DNA of 25,613 nucleotides from Myxococcales bacterium (GTDB lineage Bacteria > Myxococcota_A > Bradymonadia > UBA4248). A model generated the notes under the pieces. That model ran no database searches. It was not told the DNA's origin and was given only the letters and a program-made list of their open reading frames with translations. Every line of letters begins with the position of its first letter. Within the stretch, counting starts at the first letter, position 1. A program made the translations under genes and the position numbers. Below are positions 25,411 through 25,613 of the stretch, one piece after another. The stretch spans positions 1 through 25,613 of the forward strand of contig SFMP01000222.1 in NCBI GenBank assembly GCA_004554395.1, written 5' to 3'.

Positions 25411-25613
25411 AAGCCCCAAAAACGAGGCGTATGCGCGAAGTGAAACGAGCACATAGCCGAGACGCGGGCGTATTGAGCCCAACGGGCGAAATAGCCCAAA
25501 AACGAGGCGTATGCGCGAAGTGAAACGAGCACATAGCCGAGACGCGGGCGTATTGAGCCCAACGGGCGAAATAGCCCAAAAACGAGGCGTATGCGCGAAG
25601 TGAAACGAGCACA
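25411..25613 (+). repeat. Tandem 80-bp hairpin (REP-like) array downstream of the MepA gene, cut by the window
   Basis: Units with period 80 bp begin near 25421, 25501 and 25581; the third runs off the edge. Each has a type I element (25426-25458 and 25506-25538), GGC-g-TATG...CATA-GCC. Each also has a type II element (25466-25497 and 25546-25577): outer stem GGGC/GCCC, bulged G, TATT/AATA, GA/GA, inner stem GCCC/GGGC with an AAC loop. It starts 10 bp after the MepA stop codon. The type I sequence is nearly the same as that in the 7776-7977 array. It reads on the plus strand, the sense of MepA. Confidence 0.85.

Overview
The window looks like chromosome from a Gram-negative bacterium. It encodes several lipoproteins with clear lipoboxes, a probable outer-membrane beta-barrel protein, a MepA-type murein endopeptidase and an MMPL/RND-type exporter. 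The mix of house-keeping genes with many unrecognised secreted proteins, and a Rpn-type nuclease, suggests a deltaproteobacterial/Myxococcota/Bradymonadota-like genome. That placement is an inference: there is no rRNA and no search could be run.

Layout, left to right. (1) 1-2546, minus strand: an operon-like run of three exported proteins. Two are paralogous lipoproteins; the third runs off the left edge. (2) 2674-3327, minus: an unrecognised protein with a weak GIY-YIG-like pattern. (3) 3474-3703: tandem hairpin repeats abutting the hppA stop codon. (4) 3702-7526, minus: rplY, then pth and hppA. A terminator separates rplY from pth, while pth and hppA overlap by 14 bp. (5) 7776-7977: a second repeat array, then a large MMPL/RND exporter (8002-11193, minus). 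(6) 11264-11482: a 63-bp repeat array that merges into the 3' end of a CBS/CorC-type membrane protein gene (11411-12748, minus). (7) 13056-15794, minus: rpsA then queA, each with its own terminator. (8) 15894-16298: small lipoprotein; 16438-16523: GC-rich palindromes; 16662-17546: Rpn-family nuclease; 17646-20474: large double-VWA membrane protein, all minus. (9) 20692-23362: a plus-strand lipoprotein convergent with a minus-strand secreted protein, and a minus-strand outer-membrane protein. (10) 23548-25401, plus: MepA-type endopeptidase fused to HEAT-like repeats, followed by a third hairpin array running off the right edge.

The known genes serve translation (rpsA, rplY, pth, queA), membrane energisation (hppA) and the cell envelope (lipoproteins, MMPL exporter, CorC-like protein, MepA, beta-barrel).

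The most notable observation is a family of bulged-G hairpins in three tandem arrays, each just downstream of a gene stop codon. All share the core GC-g-TAT...ATA-GC, while their inner and outer stems differ in sequence but keep base pairing. A separate 63-bp repeat array appears to derive from, or to have replaced, the 3' end of the CorC-like gene.
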